The translations under genes and the position numbers were made by a program. Positions 63,461 through 64,000 of a stretch of 64,000 nucleotides of DNA are shown one piece after another. How positions within the stretch are numbered: the stretch's first letter is position 1; each line of letters begins with the position of its first letter. Location of the stretch: the NCBI GenBank assembly GCA_963682175.1, contig OY821793.1:25813493-25877492 (forward strand), written 5' to 3'. The stretch comes from Triglochin maritima. Its lineage: Eukaryota > Streptophyta > Magnoliopsida > Alismatales > Juncaginaceae. The notes beneath the pieces were generated by a model. The model was not told where the DNA came from and made no database searches. It worked only from the letters and a program-made list of their open reading frames with translations.

Positions 63461-64000
63461 CTAAGGCTCACCTAAGGTCCACTCAGGCCATTGCTTGGGA
63501 CAAACGATGCGGCAGCTTCCACTTTGCCCGCGGGCAACACCCATGGACTTAGAAACGCGTTTTGGAAGCGAATGGGGTCGGCAACAACCGTGGGAACCCA
63601 AGCATGTCCACGAGCAATGTCCCAAAGAACTTTCCCCACGAGAAACCCCCATTCCCTTCCGGACGTGTTCGGAAGTGCACGGGAAGGCAACAACCTTGGG
63701 CAACCGAGCACGTCGAAGAGCAACGTCCACAGGCACCTTGGTCTTTGCCCACGAGCAACCTCCATTTCACCTACAAGTGCGCTTTCACTTCCAAACGTGT
63801 TTTGGAAGCGAATGCCGTAGGCCACTACCGCGAGCACACACTAGGCCCTAGCGTGGCGCTGACACGCCAATTATGACAACACTAGGCTAGTGTCCATCGC
63901 CCGACCGCCAAATCACTCCGAGATGGGTGCGCCTCGTAGATAACGCGGATGGATATGTGGGGTCCTAAGTTCCATAAACCGTGGTTGGGCCGCCTAAAGA
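63461..64000. repeat. Partial monomer M70 at the right edge
   Basis: M70 has GCATGTCCACG, GAGCAATGTCCC, GGACGTGTTCGG, GCCGTAGGCCACTACCG and GACACGCCAATTATG. The window ends in phase with position 285, just inside CCTAAAGACC, so the array continues past the right edge. Confidence 0.9.

Larger units (their letters stand above)
1..64000. repeat. Tandem satellite array, 911-bp monomer, about 70 copies
   Basis: The same unit recurs head-to-tail across the whole window with no other sequence between copies. Taking CTAAGGCTCACCTAAGG as unit start, M1 begins at 657 and starts then follow every 911 bp (1568, 2479, 3390 and so on) to M18 at 16144. Later starts include M19 17031, M20 17942, M21 18852, M25 22495, M30 27049, M33 29758, M37 33400, M41 37041, M45 40683, M54 48882, M63 57081 and M70 63461. 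M20, M24, M29, M33, M35, M37, M39, M40, M41 and M44 are 910 bp; M64, M66 and M68 are 912 bp; M18 and M32 are 887 bp; the rest are 911 bp. Copies look roughly 95-100% identical by eye. I do not recognise the family. Satellite DNA of a eukaryotic nuclear genome is the only reading I find reasonable. Confidence 0.98.

Noticed and set aside
266..64000. Hundreds of open frames of 60-130 codons on both strands, repeating every 911 bp
   Set aside because: They overlap one another in several frames over the same stop-poor, GC-rich half of the unit. They use GTG or internal ATG starts, are cut by 1-bp indels in some copies, and have no recognisable domain. Sequence is equally conserved at all codon positions.
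1..64000. CRISPR array
   Set aside because: The period is 911 bp, and the intervals between copies of any short motif are themselves repeated rather than unique spacers. No cas genes are present.
1..64000. Ribosomal DNA or 5S gene cluster, or an intergenic spacer array
   Set aside because: I find no stretch resembling 5S, 18S, 5.8S or 25S rRNA in the unit, and no gene separates the repeats.
1..64000. LTR or other transposon origin of the unit
   Set aside because: No long terminal repeats, target-site duplications, primer binding site, polypurine tract or protein domains are visible in the monomer.

Overview
The whole 64 kb window is one uninterrupted tandem array of a single satellite DNA family with a 911-bp repeat unit. 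Anchoring each unit on the sequence CTAAGGCTCACCTAAGG gives 69 complete monomers (657 to 63460) flanked by two partial ones, all in the same orientation. Most units are exactly 911 bp. Ten are 910 bp, three are 912 bp, and two are 887 bp because of a shared 23-bp deletion plus a 1-bp deletion. I see no supportable protein-coding gene, RNA gene, transposon, CRISPR array or unrelated spacer. The many short open frames repeat in several overlapping frames on both strands with the same period, so I treat them as a composition effect of the satellite.

Arrays this long, pure and locally homogenised, with higher-order repeats (HORs), are typical of eukaryotic nuclear heterochromatin (centromeric, pericentromeric or subtelomeric). 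A monomer near 0.9 kb with rather high GC would fit a plant, but I do not recognise the family and cannot name the organism or chromosome location.

Within a monomer (reference copy 657-1567) there are two halves. The first (about 683-1012) is GC-rich and built of three diverged subrepeats, each carrying a dyad of the form TTCC-RR-ACGYGT-YY-GGAA; the dyads are spaced 108 and 132 bp apart. This half includes a stretch of about 39 bp (879-917) that looks invariant in every copy. The second half contains several perfect short palindromes and a hypervariable stretch (about 1291-1425) that carries most of the subfamily-diagnostic differences.

Along the window the array is a patchwork of recent local amplifications: a 3-monomer HOR copied twice (2088-7553), a 2-monomer HOR copied twice (7034-10677), a run of near-identical monomers (12500-16143), a 5-monomer HOR copied twice (17942-27048), a 3-monomer block duplicated 12.7 kb apart (15233-17941 and 27960-30667), a partly duplicated and more diverged 4-monomer zone (33400-40682), dimers copied twice (44327-47970), a block copied at 5- and 6-monomer offsets (48882-57080) and dimers copied three times (57081-62549). 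Some monomers are mosaics of two subfamilies, as expected from unequal exchange or gene conversion. The left half (to about 33.4 kb) and right half (from about 40.7 kb) belong to different subfamilies, with a more diverged zone between them.
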